From Hydrogenophilales bacterium 16-61-112 (lineage in GTDB: Bacteria > Pseudomonadota > Gammaproteobacteria > Burkholderiales > Thiobacillaceae), in the NCBI GenBank assembly GCA_002257045.1, contig NCHD01000003.1:1-57811 (forward strand): 57,811 nt of DNA, given 5' to 3'. Shown here piece by piece: positions 17,074 through 26,462 of this stretch. The first letter of the stretch is position 1, and every line of letters begins with the position of its first letter. Under the pieces are notes generated by a model. The model made no database searches, was not told where the DNA came from, and worked only from the letters and a program-made list of their open reading frames with translations. The translations under genes were made by a program, and so were the position numbers.

Positions 17074-18285
17074 ATGAAAAAAATTATGCGGCAGGCTTTA
17101 TGTGCGGCGCTGCTGATTGCGCCTTGCCTGGTTTATGCCCAACACCATGAAAAGAGCAAGGCGCAAGCTGCGGCTCAATCCAAACCCAAAGCCGTTAAAC
17201 CAGCTATTGCCGTAGGCGTTGCATCCGATTCCCGTGGCCGGCTGTGGCTGGCCCGGGTGGAGAACCAGCATCTTCTGGTCAATTATTCGGACGACAACGG
17301 GGCGCATTTTTCAGTACCTGTTCGCGTGACCGCTACGCCCGAGGCCATCGCAGCCGATGGAGAAAATCGCCCGAAGATTGTACTTGGCGCCGATGGCTCG
17401 GTGATGTTGAGCTGGACGCAGGCCTTGCCACAAAACTATGCCGGCAATATCCGCTTCGCGCGTTCGAACGACGGCGGCAAGTCCTTTAGCGAGCCGATCA
17501 CGCTGAACGACGATGGCCGAATCACCAGCCATCGCTTCGACGCGCTGATGACGGACGGCAAGGGGCGGGTAACGGTGGCCTGGCTCGATGCTCGCGACCG
17601 CGATGCGGCCAAAGCCAAGGGCGGCGCCTATGCCGGGATTTCTGTCTACACCGCGCAATCGCAGGATAACGGCGTGCACTTCAGCGCCAATCGGCGTCTG
17701 GCGGAGCACACCTGCGAATGCTGTCGGGTCGCGGCCGTTTGGTCGGACGAAGGCCCGGTTGTTTTCTGGCGCAACCTGTACGGTACCAATTCCCGCGATT
17801 TTGCTTATGCCAAGCTGGATGACGGCATCGTTCACCGGGCAAGTGACGACGACTGGCAAATCGATGCCTGTCCGCACCATGGCGGGGATATTGCGGCCGA
17901 TGGCCAGGGTGCGCTGCACCTGGCCTGGTTTACCAACGGCAAGACCCGGCAGGGCTTGTTTTACAAACGTGTCGCGGAGGCGAAGGAGTCGACCCCGATG
18001 GCGTTTGGCAATGCTGCTGCGCAAGCCGGGCATCCGGGCATCGCTGCAGCGGGCGATCGGGTAATGCTCACCTGGCGCGAGTTCAATGGCAGCGCCTATG
18101 TGGCGTACGCGCAGCGTTCGGATGACAGCGGCGCAACGTGGAGTCCGCCGATTCAGCTGGCCGAGGCGGCGGGCATCGCCGATTATCCGCTGCCGCTATT
18201 CAGAGGCACCCGGGCGTGGGTAGTATGGAATGCCGCTGTGGAAGGGCTGCGCGTGCTGCCGGTCGAATTCGGGAGCGGCAAATGA
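17074..18285 (+). CDS. Exported Asp-box (sialidase-like) beta-propeller protein with a CECC motif
   Basis: A 403-residue protein with a signal peptide (cleavage near residue 22, VYAQ) and four Asp-box repeats: SDDNGAHF at about 72, SNDGGKSF at about 131, SQDNGVHF at about 196 and SDDSGATW at about 349. Together they imply a six-bladed sialidase-type propeller. I see no evidence for sialidase catalysis. In mid-protein there is a cysteine cluster C214-E-C216-C217 and further on C266-P-H-H, which could bind metal or form disulfides. The next gene (ATGA overlap) is a TlpA-like thioredoxin, then a TonB-dependent receptor and tonB-exbB-exbD. The setting suggests a periplasmic or surface binding protein for a metal or metal complex; that is inference. 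Confidence 0.75.
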   Translation: MKKIMRQALCAALLIAPCLVYAQHHEKSKAQAAAQSKPKAVKPAIAVGVASDSRGRLWLARVENQHLLVNYSDDNGAHFSVPVRVTATPEAIAADGENRPKIVLGADGSVMLSWTQALPQNYAGNIRFARSNDGGKSFSEPITLNDDGRITSHRFDALMTDGKGRVTVAWLDARDRDAAKAKGGAYAGISVYTAQSQDNGVHFSANRRLAEHTCECCRVAAVWSDEGPVVFWRNLYGTNSRDFAYAKLDDGIVHRASDDDWQIDACPHHGGDIAADGQGALHLAWFTNGKTRQGLFYKRVAEAKESTPMAFGNAAAQAGHPGIAAAGDRVMLTWREFNGSAYVAYAQRSDDSGATWSPPIQLAEAAGIADYPLPLFRGTRAWVVWNAAVEGLRVLPVEFGSGK

Positions 18286-18761
18286 AACACGCATTCGTTG
18301 GCTTTGCGTGGCTTCTCGTCGCATGGGGGGCGCCTGCTTGCGCGGCAGAACCGCAATCCTTCACCGCAAACAGTCTTGCCGCCATCCAGGCGAAATATGC
18401 CGGGCAACCCTTCATTCTCAGCATGTGGTCAGTTAATTGGTGCGGCCATTGCATCACCGAACTGACCATGCTCGGCAAGGCTGCAAAAACCCACAAGCAG
18501 TTGCCATTGGTGCTGGTTGCAACCGACACGCTGGAATTCTCGGCAGCGATCCAGCAAACCCAGAAACGCCTTGGGCTGGCCAGGGTGGACAGCTGGGTGT
18601 TCGACGACGACATCCCGGAACGGCTGCGCCATGCGGTTGATCCGGCCTGGCACGGTGAATTGCCGCGCACGTATTTGTATGACGCAAAGCATCGGCGTGA
18701 GCCGGTGATGGGGGTGCTCAGTGAGCAAAAACTGCAGGCGTGGTTGAAGCAGCATCAGTAG
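18282..18761 (+). CDS. TlpA-like periplasmic thioredoxin
   Basis: A 159-residue thioredoxin-fold protein with a signal peptide (cleavage near residue 21, ACAAE) and the redox motif W53-C54-G-H-C57. The helix after the active site (CITELTMLGKAAKTH) and the later LPRTYLYDAKH strand with its cis-Pro are in place. The start ATG overlaps the TGA of the Asp-box gene, so the two are translationally coupled. It could keep the CECC cysteines of that partner reduced, as TlpA-type proteins do for copper and haem proteins; this is inference from adjacency. Confidence 0.85.
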   Translation: MKHAFVGFAWLLVAWGAPACAAEPQSFTANSLAAIQAKYAGQPFILSMWSVNWCGHCITELTMLGKAAKTHKQLPLVLVATDTLEFSAAIQQTQKRLGLARVDSWVFDDDIPERLRHAVDPAWHGELPRTYLYDAKHRREPVMGVLSEQKLQAWLKQHQ

Positions 18762-18793
18762 GCGAGTTGTCCTCATCAAAACCAGGGATCAAT

Positions 18794-20923
18794 ATGAAAA
18801 ACCTCATGCAGCCTATCGCGCTTGCCGTATCCAGCCTTTTTTCCCTGCATGGTTTCGCAGCCGAGCGTGCGATGGAAGCGCAACTGGATGAAATCGTCGT
18901 GTCTGGCTCACGTGCCGCCACCAAGCTGTCGGAAACGCCGGTAGCGATTGGCGTCGTCAAGCGCGCAGTCCTGGAATGCGACAAACCCAAAACCATGGGC
19001 GAAGTGATCAACCGCGTCCCCGGGGTGTATTGGAACGACCTCGGCAACGAGCAGCACAGCATGAGCATTCGCCAGCCGATCAGCACCAATTCGGTTTACC
19101 AGTATCTGGAGGACGGCATTCCGATCCGGCCGCTTGGCGTGTTCAACCACAACGCCCTGAACGAAATCAACGTGTCTGGCGTGAACAGCGTGGAGGTGGT
19201 GAAAGGGCCGTCGTCGTCCTTGTACGGCAGCAATGCAGTGGGCGGGGCGGTGAATTTCCTGACTGCCAGCGCGTCGCGCACGCCTTACGCCATGATCGGC
19301 GTGCGGCATGACAGTACGGCTGCGTTCACCCGTTACGATCTCGGCGCCAGCAATACCTGGGGCGATTTCGGTGCCCGTTTTTCGTATTATGGCTCGCGCC
19401 GGGACAGCAACAACTGGCAGGAATACAGCGGCGGGAGCAAGGATTCCATCACGCTGCGCGGCGACTACGCGCTCTCCACGTCGTCGCAGCTGCGCGCCAC
19501 CCTGGTTCATACCGATCTGGATAGCGAAACCTCGGGCAGCCTGTTCGAGAATGACTATCAAACGAATCCCGGCAAGAGCATCAACACCTTCACCTATCGC
19601 AAGGACAAGACCACCCGCGCCAATGTGGCGTGGGAAGGCGAAACCTTTACAGACGGCATCACCACCGTGACGTTGTTTGCGCGTGAAAACGATCATGGCC
19701 AGTTGCCGAATTACACCATTCGCACTTGCTCGCCGAATACGCCGACCTGCCGCAGGGGAACGATCAACAACAACCATGTCGAATCGGTCGGACTCGATGC
19801 CAAGCACCAGCAGGAATTCAGCTGGCTGGCCTCGCGCGTGGTGGCCGGCCTTTATCTGGATAAAAGCAAGAATCCTTATGTGAGCGATAACCTCGACATC
19901 GTGCGTGATCCGGTCACAGGCAAATATCTCAGCTACACGCTGTCCCCCACCTTGCTGGACGGCAAGCGTGACTACGCCGTGGATATCGACAACACGGCGG
20001 TATTTGCACAATGGGAGTTTTCTCCGCTGCGCGACGTGCGGGCGGTGGTCGGCGGGCGGTCGGATTCGATTCAGTATGATTTTGTGAACCATCTGGCACC
20101 GGGCGGCAGCCCGGATTTTGGCGCGCCGAATGAGAGCCGCAAGTTTTCGCGCTTCAGTCCGAAAGTCGGCGCGACTTATGCGCTGAGCAATGCGGCCAGC
20201 CTGTACGCCAACTACAGCGAAGGCTTTACGCCGCCGGACGTGAGCCAGCTGTACGGGAAATCGAGCGTTCCGGATTTGCGGCCTGCGGTCTACAGCAACT
20301 ATGAGCTGGGCCTGCGGATGGCGTTTCTCAACGGCGCCCTCAAGCTCGACTCTGCGGTGTACCGCCTGGATGGAAAGGACACGATCGTCAGCTACGCCAT
20401 GGCACCGGGCAACAGCGAGAACCGCAATGCCGGACGCACGCGCAGCCAGGGCATCGAGTTGGGCCTGAGTTACGACGCAGGCATGCTGGACATGCGGCTC
20501 GGGACAACACTTGCCAGCCATCGCTTTTTGCAATACCAGGCGTCCTCCACGCTGGATTACAGCGGCAAGGACATGCCGCAGGCGCCCAGCGATATCACCA
20601 CGGCAGAAATCGGCTACAAACCGGTTCAGGACGTGCGCGTTGCGCTGGAGTGGGTTCATCTCGGCGAATACTGGATGAACAATGCCAATACGGTGCGTTA
20701 CCCCGGCCACAGCCTGTTCAACCTGCGCGGCAACTACAAGTTTGCCAAAGGCTGGGAGACCTGGCTGCAGGTGCGCAATCTGGCGGACGCGCATTATTCG
20801 GATAATGCCTCCAGTGCCTACTCCGGGTTAGGCGCGTATACGCCAAACACGCAAAACACCTACACCCCGGGCGCGCCGCGCAGCGTCATGCTGGGTGTGT
20901 CCTACGCCTTTGGCGCCAACTGA
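18794..20923 (+). CDS. TonB-dependent outer-membrane receptor
   Basis: A 709-residue receptor with a signal peptide (cleavage near residue 22, GFAAE), a TonB box at about residue 32 (LDEIVVSGSR), the plug domain (about 40-150, SMSIRQPISTNSVYQYLEDG and VEVVKGPSSSLYGSNAVGGA) and a 22-strand-type barrel ending in Asn after ...VSYAFGAN. The barrel carries a CSPNTPTC loop near residue 315. The substrate is not evident; closest in style are receptors for metal chelates. ATG 18794 is preceded by AGGGA. It is followed 7 bases later by a dedicated tonB. Confidence 0.9.
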   Translation: MKNLMQPIALAVSSLFSLHGFAAERAMEAQLDEIVVSGSRAATKLSETPVAIGVVKRAVLECDKPKTMGEVINRVPGVYWNDLGNEQHSMSIRQPISTNSVYQYLEDGIPIRPLGVFNHNALNEINVSGVNSVEVVKGPSSSLYGSNAVGGAVNFLTASASRTPYAMIGVRHDSTAAFTRYDLGASNTWGDFGARFSYYGSRRDSNNWQEYSGGSKDSITLRGDYALSTSSQLRATLVHTDLDSETSGSLFENDYQTNPGKSINTFTYRKDKTTRANVAWEGETFTDGITTVTLFARENDHGQLPNYTIRTCSPNTPTCRRGTINNNHVESVGLDAKHQQEFSWLASRVVAGLYLDKSKNPYVSDNLDIVRDPVTGKYLSYTLSPTLLDGKRDYAVDIDNTAVFAQWEFSPLRDVRAVVGGRSDSIQYDFVNHLAPGGSPDFGAPNESRKFSRFSPKVGATYALSNAASLYANYSEGFTPPDVSQLYGKSSVPDLRPAVYSNYELGLRMAFLNGALKLDSAVYRLDGKDTIVSYAMAPGNSENRNAGRTRSQGIELGLSYDAGMLDMRLGTTLASHRFLQYQASSTLDYSGKDMPQAPSDITTAEIGYKPVQDVRVALEWVHLGEYWMNNANTVRYPGHSLFNLRGNYKFAKGWETWLQVRNLADAHYSDNASSAYSGLGAYTPNTQNTYTPGAPRSVMLGVSYAFGAN

Positions 20924-20930
20924 CGTTCAA

Positions 20931-21593
20931 ATGAACTTGCAGCAAGCGGGGTGGAATCGGCTGGTTGGCCTGACATTTGTGTTGGGGGTGCATGGCATCG
21001 TGCTGTACGCCCTGTGGAGCGCACGGCTGGTTCCCGCTCCAGAAGAGGCGGCAACGCTGTTTGTGAGTTTCATTGCGCCGCCCCAGCCTGCGGCCCAAGT
21101 GCAACCGCCACCCCGGCAACAGCAGCCGCCCAGGCCTGTGAAGCAGGAAAAACCCCGTCCACCCGCGCCGCATCGGCATCTGGTCGTAGGGGCAATGGTT
21201 GCACCGGCTGGTTTTGTCATGCCGTTGCCGCCAGCCGTACCCGTCATCGAAGCGCCGCCAGCACCGCTAGCCGCACCTGTACCATCCCCAGCCAAGTCGA
21301 CGGGCCCCGTTGCCTTGCAGGGCGAACTGGCTTTGGGTTGCCCGACGCGCACGCCGCCCAAGTACCCAGCACTCGCCAGACGGGCAGGCGAGTCGGGAGA
21401 CGTGGTGTTACGGGTCGAGCTCGATACGGACGGCCGGGTCGGCGCGGCTCATATCGCCACCAGCAGTGGGTTCAGGCGGCTCGATGAAGCCGCCCTGAAC
21501 GCAGTCAAGACCTGGCGCTGTGATCCGCCGCTGCGCGATGGTCAGGCCGTGCGCGCAATTGCATTGCAACCGTTTAAATTCAACCTCGAATAA
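20931..21593 (+). CDS. tonB: TonB-family energy transducer
   Basis: A 220-residue inner-membrane protein. It has a membrane helix at about residues 10-30 (LVGLTFVLGVHGIVLYALW), a Pro-rich spacer (about 45-130, e.g. PPPRQQQPPRPVKQEKPRPP) and the TonB C-terminal domain (RTPPKYPALARRAGESGDV, DTDGRVGAAHI, LDEAALNAVKTWRCDPP). ATG 20931 lies 7 bases after the receptor stop. The dedicated TonB-ExbB-ExbD set next to the receptor indicates that this locus powers its own uptake system. Confidence 0.9.
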   Translation: MNLQQAGWNRLVGLTFVLGVHGIVLYALWSARLVPAPEEAATLFVSFIAPPQPAAQVQPPPRQQQPPRPVKQEKPRPPAPHRHLVVGAMVAPAGFVMPLPPAVPVIEAPPAPLAAPVPSPAKSTGPVALQGELALGCPTRTPPKYPALARRAGESGDVVLRVELDTDGRVGAAHIATSSGFRRLDEAALNAVKTWRCDPPLRDGQAVRAIALQPFKFNLE

Positions 21594-21603
21594 AAGGCAT
21601 TCT

Positions 21604-22329
21604 ATGGAACACAGTCTGGGCTTTTCCCACTTTCTGTCGCAGACCGATGCGCTCGGGCGCGTCGTGCTCGCCATGCTGCTGGCGATGTCGGTGGCGAGCT
21701 GGTATCTGATTGCCAGCAAGTCGTTCGCCAATGTCCTTGCCGGGCGGCGCGCCGAGGCTTTTCTCAAGCAGTTCTGGGCAGCGGACTCGTTACAGCAGGT
21801 GCGGTCTGCGCTGCATCAACGGCCGGCCGACAGCGCCTTTGCCGAACTGGCGCGGGACGCGCTGGATGCGGCGGGTGACGCCGAAAAGCACGGCATGCAG
21901 AAACTGGCGGCAGCCGGCGGGCTGGGCGAATTTCTCACCCGCCTGCTGCGCAACGGCATCGACCAGGAAGCCACGCGGGTCGAGCATGGTCTGACCGTCC
22001 TCGCATCGGCCGGCTCGGCCGCGCCCTATATCGGTCTGTTTGGCACGGTGTGGGGGATTTATCACGCGCTGGTCAATATCGGCCTGTCGGGGCAGGGTAC
22101 GCTGGACAAGGTATCCGGCCCGGTCGGAGAGGCGCTGATCATGACCGCGCTGGGGCTGGCCGTGGCGATTCCTGCCGTTCTCGCCTACAACAGCTTCAAT
22201 CGACGCAACCGCTTGTGGCTGGCCAGGCTGGACGCATACGCGCACGATCTGTATGCCGTCATTACCGTCGGCGAAAAAGCCAACAGTTCGGCGGGCGAGC
22301 GCACGCAGCACGCCGCGAGAAAGAACTGA
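21604..22329 (+). CDS. exbB: Proton-channel protein ExbB (MotA/TolQ/ExbB family)
   Basis: A 241-residue inner-membrane protein with three membrane helices: about 20-40 (VVLAMLLAMSVASWYLI), about 135-155 (SAAPYIGLFGTVWGIYHAL) and about 175-195 (ALIMTALGLAVAIPAVLAY). The block GLFGTVWGI and the helix-3 ALGLAVAIPAV are family signatures. The periplasm-facing and cytoplasmic loops are of usual size. The ATG at 21604 follows the tonB stop by 10 bases. Confidence 0.93.
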   Translation: MEHSLGFSHFLSQTDALGRVVLAMLLAMSVASWYLIASKSFANVLAGRRAEAFLKQFWAADSLQQVRSALHQRPADSAFAELARDALDAAGDAEKHGMQKLAAAGGLGEFLTRLLRNGIDQEATRVEHGLTVLASAGSAAPYIGLFGTVWGIYHALVNIGLSGQGTLDKVSGPVGEALIMTALGLAVAIPAVLAYNSFNRRNRLWLARLDAYAHDLYAVITVGEKANSSAGERTQHAARKN

Positions 22330-22332
22330 ATC

Positions 22333-22749
22333 ATGGCGATGGGAAGCTTCGATCCGCGTCGCCATCAAGTGCCGATGGCCGAAATCAATGTGGTGCCGCT
22401 GGTGGATGTGATGCTGGTGCTGCTGGTGATTTTCATCATTACCGCGCCCTTGCTCACGCATTCGGTCAAGATCGATTTGCCCAAGGCCAGCAGCGCGGCC
22501 ACTGTCACCCAACCCGAGCACATCGAATTGGGTATTCGTGAAGCGGGTGCACTCTACTGGAACGGTGCGCCGGTGACGCAGGCAGAACTCGCTGCGCGCT
22601 TCGCTGTCGAGGCAAAAAAACAGCCGCAACCCGAGCTGCATATTCGCGCTGATCGCCATGTGCAGTATGAAAAGGTCGCGCAGGTGATGTCGGCTGCGGC
22701 GAAATCGGGGTTGGTCCGCATCGGCTTTGTGACAGACCCGTCGCGCTAG
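22333..22749 (+). CDS. exbD: Biopolymer transport protein ExbD
   Basis: A 138-residue inner-membrane protein with one N-terminal helix carrying the proton-binding aspartate: MAEINVVPLVDVMLVLLVIF, where D25 lies in PLVDVML. The periplasmic domain follows (ELHIRADRHVQYEKVAQVMSAAAKSGLVRIGFVT). It ends the uptake operon; the hairpin at 22753-22782 follows directly. Confidence 0.93.
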   Translation: MAMGSFDPRRHQVPMAEINVVPLVDVMLVLLVIFIITAPLLTHSVKIDLPKASSAATVTQPEHIELGIREAGALYWNGAPVTQAELAARFAVEAKKQPQPELHIRADRHVQYEKVAQVMSAAAKSGLVRIGFVTDPSR

Positions 22750-22752
22750 CCT

Positions 22753-22782
22753 ATGGCCTACCCATCCGGGTAGGTAGGCCAT
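22753..22782. terminator. Perfect 10-bp inverted repeat between exbD and gyrA
   Basis: ATGGCCTACC and GGTAGGCCAT flank a 10-base loop. It starts 3 bases after the exbD stop and lacks a T-run, so it may end the uptake operon inefficiently or act on the gyrA leader. A TGCTAAAAT sequence (extended -10 like, 22782-22790) just after it could be the gyrA promoter. Confidence 0.5.
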
Positions 22783-22821
22783 GCTAAAATCACGGGCTTT
22801 TAGACCAATAAAAAGCCGGTT

Positions 22822-25380
22822 ATGGAACAGTTTGCCAAGGAAACCCTCCCGGTCAGTCTCGAAGACGAGATGAGACGCTCCTACCTCGATTACGCGATGA
22901 GCGTGATCGTGGGGCGCGCGCTGCCGGATGTGCGCGATGGACTGAAGCCTGTGCACCGTCGCGTACTGTTCGCGATGAACGAGCTCTCCAACGACTGGAA
23001 CAAGGCTTACAAAAAATCCGCCCGCGTGGTCGGCGACGTGATCGGTAAATACCACCCGCACGGCGACACCGCGGTGTACGACACCATGGTGCGGATGGCG
23101 CAGGATTTCTCGCTGCGCTACATGCTGATCGATGGCCAGGGCAACTTCGGCTCGGTCGACGGCGACAACGCGGCGGCAATGCGTTACACCGAAGTTCGGA
23201 TGGCGAAAATCGCGCACGAGCTGCTGGCCGACCTGGACAAGGAGACGGTCGATTTCGGCCCCAACTACGACGGCTCCGAGTTCGAGCCGCTGGTGCTACC
23301 CGCCAAGATTCCCAATCTGCTGATCAACGGCTCGTCCGGCATTGCGGTAGGCATGGCGACCAATATCCCGCCGCACAACCTCACCGATATCTGCGACGCG
23401 CTGTTTGCGCTGCTGGACGATCCCGAGATCGACATCGAGGCGCTGATCAGCATCGTCAAGGCGCCTGACTTCCCCACCGCCGGCATCATTTATGGCCTGT
23501 CCGGCGTGCGCGACGGCTACCGCACCGGCCGCGGCCGCGTGGTGATGCGCGCCACCTGCCACTTCGAGGATGTGGGCAGGGAGGGTGGCAAGCAGGCGAT
23601 CATCATCGACGAGCTGCCGTACCAGGTGAACAAGGCCAACCTGCTGATCAAGATCGGCGAGCTGGTGCGCGAGAAGCAGATCGACGGCATTTCCGATCTG
23701 CGCGACGAGTCCGACAAGTCGGGCATGCGCGTCTACATTGAGCTGAAGCGCGGCGAAAACGCCGACGTGGTGCTGAACAATCTGTACAAGCAGACGCAGA
23801 TGCAGGACACCTTCGGCATGAACATGGTGGCGCTGATCGACGGCCAGCCGCGTTTGCTCAACCTGCGCGAAATTCTCGACGCCTTCCTGCGCCACCGGCG
23901 CGAAGTCGTCACCCGCCGCACCGTGTTCGAGCTCAAGAAGGCGCGCGAACGCGGTCATATCCTGGAAGGCCTGGCGGTGGCACTGGCCAACGTCGACGAT
24001 ATCGTCGAACTGATCAAGTCGTCTGAAACCCCGCTGATCGCAAAAGCGCGCCTGCTGGAAAAGGCGTGGAAGTCGGCGATGGTCGAGGAAATGCTAGCAC
24101 GCATTGATCCCGAATACTCGCGCCCGCTGAACATGGGGCCGGAATTCGGCCTGCATGCCGACGGCTATCACCTGTCCGAGATCCAGGCGCAGCGCATTCT
24201 CGAGATGCAACTGCAGCGCCTGACCAATCTGGAATCCGACAAGATCATTGGCGAATACAAGGAGATCATGCTGAAAATTGCCGATCTGCTCGACATTCTG
24301 GCCACGCCGGCGCGCATCACCCTGATCATTCGCGACGAGCTGAAACAGATTCAGGACCAGTTCGGCGATGGCCGCCGCTCGGTGATTGTCGAGAACGCGC
24401 AGGACATGTCGATGGAGGATCTGATCAAGCCCGAAGAGATGGTCGTGACCCTGTCGCATGGCGGTTACATGAAGTCGCAGCCGATGGACGACTACCGCGC
24501 GCAGAAGCGCGGTGGCCGTGGCAAGCAGGCAGCGGGTACCAAGGACGAAGACTTCATCGAGAAGATGTTCGTCGCCAACACCCACGATTTCATCCTCTGC
24601 TTCTCCAACCGCGGGCGCATGTACTGGCTTAAGGTCTACAACGTCCCGGCGGGGGGACGTGCCGCGCGCGGCAAGCCCATCGTCAACCTGCTGCCGCTGG
24701 AAGACGGCGAGAAGATCAACGCGCTGCTGCCGGTTAAATCCTTCGACGACGAGCATTACGTGTTCATGGCGACCAGCAATGGCATCGTCAAGAAAACGCC
24801 CTTGTCGGACTTCTCGCGTCCACGTACCGCAGGCATCATCGCGGTAGGGCTGGACGAGGGTGATTTCCTGATTGGCGCGTCGATCACCGACGGCCGCCAC
24901 GACGTGATGCTGTTCTCCGACGGCGGCAAGGCCGTGCGCTTCGACGAAAACGACGTGCGCCCGATGGGCCGCACCGCACGTGGCGTCATTGGCATGAAAC
25001 TCGCCAAGGACAAGAAGCTGATTTCGCTCTTGGTGGCCGAAGACGAAAACGACTTTGTGCTGACCGCGACCGAAAATGGTTTCGGCAAACGCACCTCGAT
25101 CACCGAATACACGCGTCATGCCCGCGCCACGCAAGGCATGATCGCAATCCAGACCAGCGAGCGCAACGGCCGCGTGGTCGCCGCCACGCTGGTGAAACCG
25201 GATGACGAAATCATGCTGATCACCACCGGCGGCGTGCTGATCCGCACCCGCGTCAAGGAAATCCGCGCGATGAGCCGCGCGACCCAGGGCGTCACGCTGA
25301 TCAATCTGGACAAGGGCGAGACGCTGATTGGCCTGGAAAAAGTGGCTGAAACCGACAACGAAGAGGAGATACAGGTATGA
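22822..25380 (+). CDS. gyrA: DNA gyrase subunit A
   Basis: Breakage-reunion subunit of gyrase. The 852-residue product has the winged-helix domain with active-site Tyr in AMRYTEVRM (about residue 121), the quinolone region [10 protein letters not shown] with Thr83 and Asp87, a coiled-coil tower, the GyrA-box QKRGGRGKQ at about 557 and the six-bladed C-terminal propeller. Thr at position 83 is wild type in several Proteobacteria and need not signal resistance. serC begins within the gyrA stop (ATGA), as in many beta- and gammaproteobacteria. Confidence 0.97.
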   Translation: MEQFAKETLPVSLEDEMRRSYLDYAMSVIVGRALPDVRDGLKPVHRRVLFAMNELSNDWNKAYKKSARVVGDVIGKYHPHGDTAVYDTMVRMAQDFSLRYMLIDGQGNFGSVDGDNAAAMRYTEVRMAKIAHELLADLDKETVDFGPNYDGSEFEPLVLPAKIPNLLINGSSGIAVGMATNIPPHNLTDICDALFALLDDPEIDIEALISIVKAPDFPTAGIIYGLSGVRDGYRTGRGRVVMRATCHFEDVGREGGKQAIIIDELPYQVNKANLLIKIGELVREKQIDGISDLRDESDKSGMRVYIELKRGENADVVLNNLYKQTQMQDTFGMNMVALIDGQPRLLNLREILDAFLRHRREVVTRRTVFELKKARERGHILEGLAVALANVDDIVELIKSSETPLIAKARLLEKAWKSAMVEEMLARIDPEYSRPLNMGPEFGLHADGYHLSEIQAQRILEMQLQRLTNLESDKIIGEYKEIMLKIADLLDILATPARITLIIRDELKQIQDQFGDGRRSVIVENAQDMSMEDLIKPEEMVVTLSHGGYMKSQPMDDYRAQKRGGRGKQAAGTKDEDFIEKMFVANTHDFILCFSNRGRMYWLKVYNVPAGGRAARGKPIVNLLPLEDGEKINALLPVKSFDDEHYVFMATSNGIVKKTPLSDFSRPRTAGIIAVGLDEGDFLIGASITDGRHDVMLFSDGGKAVRFDENDVRPMGRTARGVIGMKLAKDKKLISLLVAEDENDFVLTATENGFGKRTSITEYTRHARATQGMIAIQTSERNGRVVAATLVKPDDEIMLITTGGVLIRTRVKEIRAMSRATQGVTLINLDKGETLIGLEKVAETDNEEEIQV

Positions 25381-26456
25381 CCATTTATAACTTCAGCGCC
25401 GGCCCCGCCGTGCTGCCCAAAACCGTGCTGGAACAGGTGCAGGCCGAGTTGGTCGATTGGCATGGATCCGGCATGTCAGTGATGGAAATGAGCCATCGCG
25501 GCAAGGAATTCATGGGTATCGCCGCCGAGGCGGAAGCCGACTTGCGCGACGTGATGGGCATTCCGGCCAATTACAAGGTGCTGTTCCTGCAGGGCGGGGC
25601 GTCGAGCCAGTTCGCGATGGTGCCGATGAACCTGCTGCGCGGAAAAACCAGCGCCGATTACCTGAACACCGGCGAGTGGTCCAAAAAGGCCATAAAAGAA
25701 GCCAAGCGATATGGCGCGGTAAACGTGGTGGCGACGAGCGAAGACAAGAACTTCAGCTACGCGCCGACGCAGGAGCAGTGGAAACTCGACCCCAACGCCG
25801 CCTATGTTCATTACACGCCCAACGAAACCATCGGTGGGGTGGAGCTATTCTGGACGCCGGAAACCAAGGGCATACCGCTGGTGGCCGACATGTCGTCGAC
25901 CATCCTGTCGCGCCCAATCGACGTGTCGAAATTCGGCCTGATCTATGCCGGTGCGCAAAAGAACATCGGCCCAGCGGGTTTGACCATCGTCATCGTGCGC
26001 GACGACCTGATTGGCGAAACGCTCAAGGGCACGCCGACCATGTTCGACTACAAGATTCACGCCGACAACGAGTCGATGTACAACACGCCGGCCACGTTCG
26101 CCATGTATACCGCCGGTCTCGTGTTCAAGTGGCTGAAGGCGAACGGCGGCCTCGTAGCGATGGAAAAGACCAATCGCGAGAAAGCCGGATTGCTGTACAG
26201 CAAGATCGACGCTTCCGGTTTCTACAATTCGCCGGTAGCGATCGACAACCGTTCGTTGATGAACGTGCCGTTCACTCTGGCCGACCCGGCGCTCGACGAA
26301 GCCTTCCTCAAAGGCGCGAAAGCGCGCAATCTGCTGCAGCTGAAAGGCCACCGCTCGGTCGGCGGCATGCGCGCGTCGATCTACAATGCCATGCCGCTGG
26401 CAGGCGTGCAGGCGCTGGTCGACTACATGCTTGAATTTGAAGCCAGCCGGGGCTGA
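25377..26456 (+). CDS. serC: Phosphoserine aminotransferase
   Basis: PLP enzyme that forms phosphoserine from phosphohydroxypyruvate, and a parallel intermediate in PLP synthesis. The 359-residue product opens [20 protein letters not shown] and contains [16 protein letters not shown], the PLP-lysine block [15 protein letters not shown] and the C-terminal [17 protein letters not shown]. The ATG overlaps the gyrA stop. serA follows after 6 bases, putting the first two steps of serine synthesis together. Confidence 0.96.
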   Translation: MTIYNFSAGPAVLPKTVLEQVQAELVDWHGSGMSVMEMSHRGKEFMGIAAEAEADLRDVMGIPANYKVLFLQGGASSQFAMVPMNLLRGKTSADYLNTGEWSKKAIKEAKRYGAVNVVATSEDKNFSYAPTQEQWKLDPNAAYVHYTPNETIGGVELFWTPETKGIPLVADMSSTILSRPIDVSKFGLIYAGAQKNIGPAGLTIVIVRDDLIGETLKGTPTMFDYKIHADNESMYNTPATFAMYTAGLVFKWLKANGGLVAMEKTNREKAGLLYSKIDASGFYNSPVAIDNRSLMNVPFTLADPALDEAFLKGAKARNLLQLKGHRSVGGMRASIYNAMPLAGVQALVDYMLEFEASRG

Positions 26457-26462
26457 ATCGTC

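Noticed and set aside
17074-18285. True sialidase
   Set aside because: Asp-boxes are present, but they occur in many non-enzymatic propellers; the CECC motif and neighbours point elsewhere.
18908-20794. 628-codon open frame on the minus strand
   Set aside because: It is an exact shadow of the TonB-dependent receptor, whose signal peptide, plug and barrel are clear. GC-rich third positions keep the opposite frame open.
23062-23085. Thr83 in GyrA as a quinolone-resistance change
   Set aside because: Thr at this position is the natural residue in several Proteobacteria and Asp87 is kept; no basis to call resistance.
21790-23217. 475-codon open frame on the minus strand
   Set aside because: Crosses exbB, exbD and gyrA in antisense; shadow of high-GC coding sequence.
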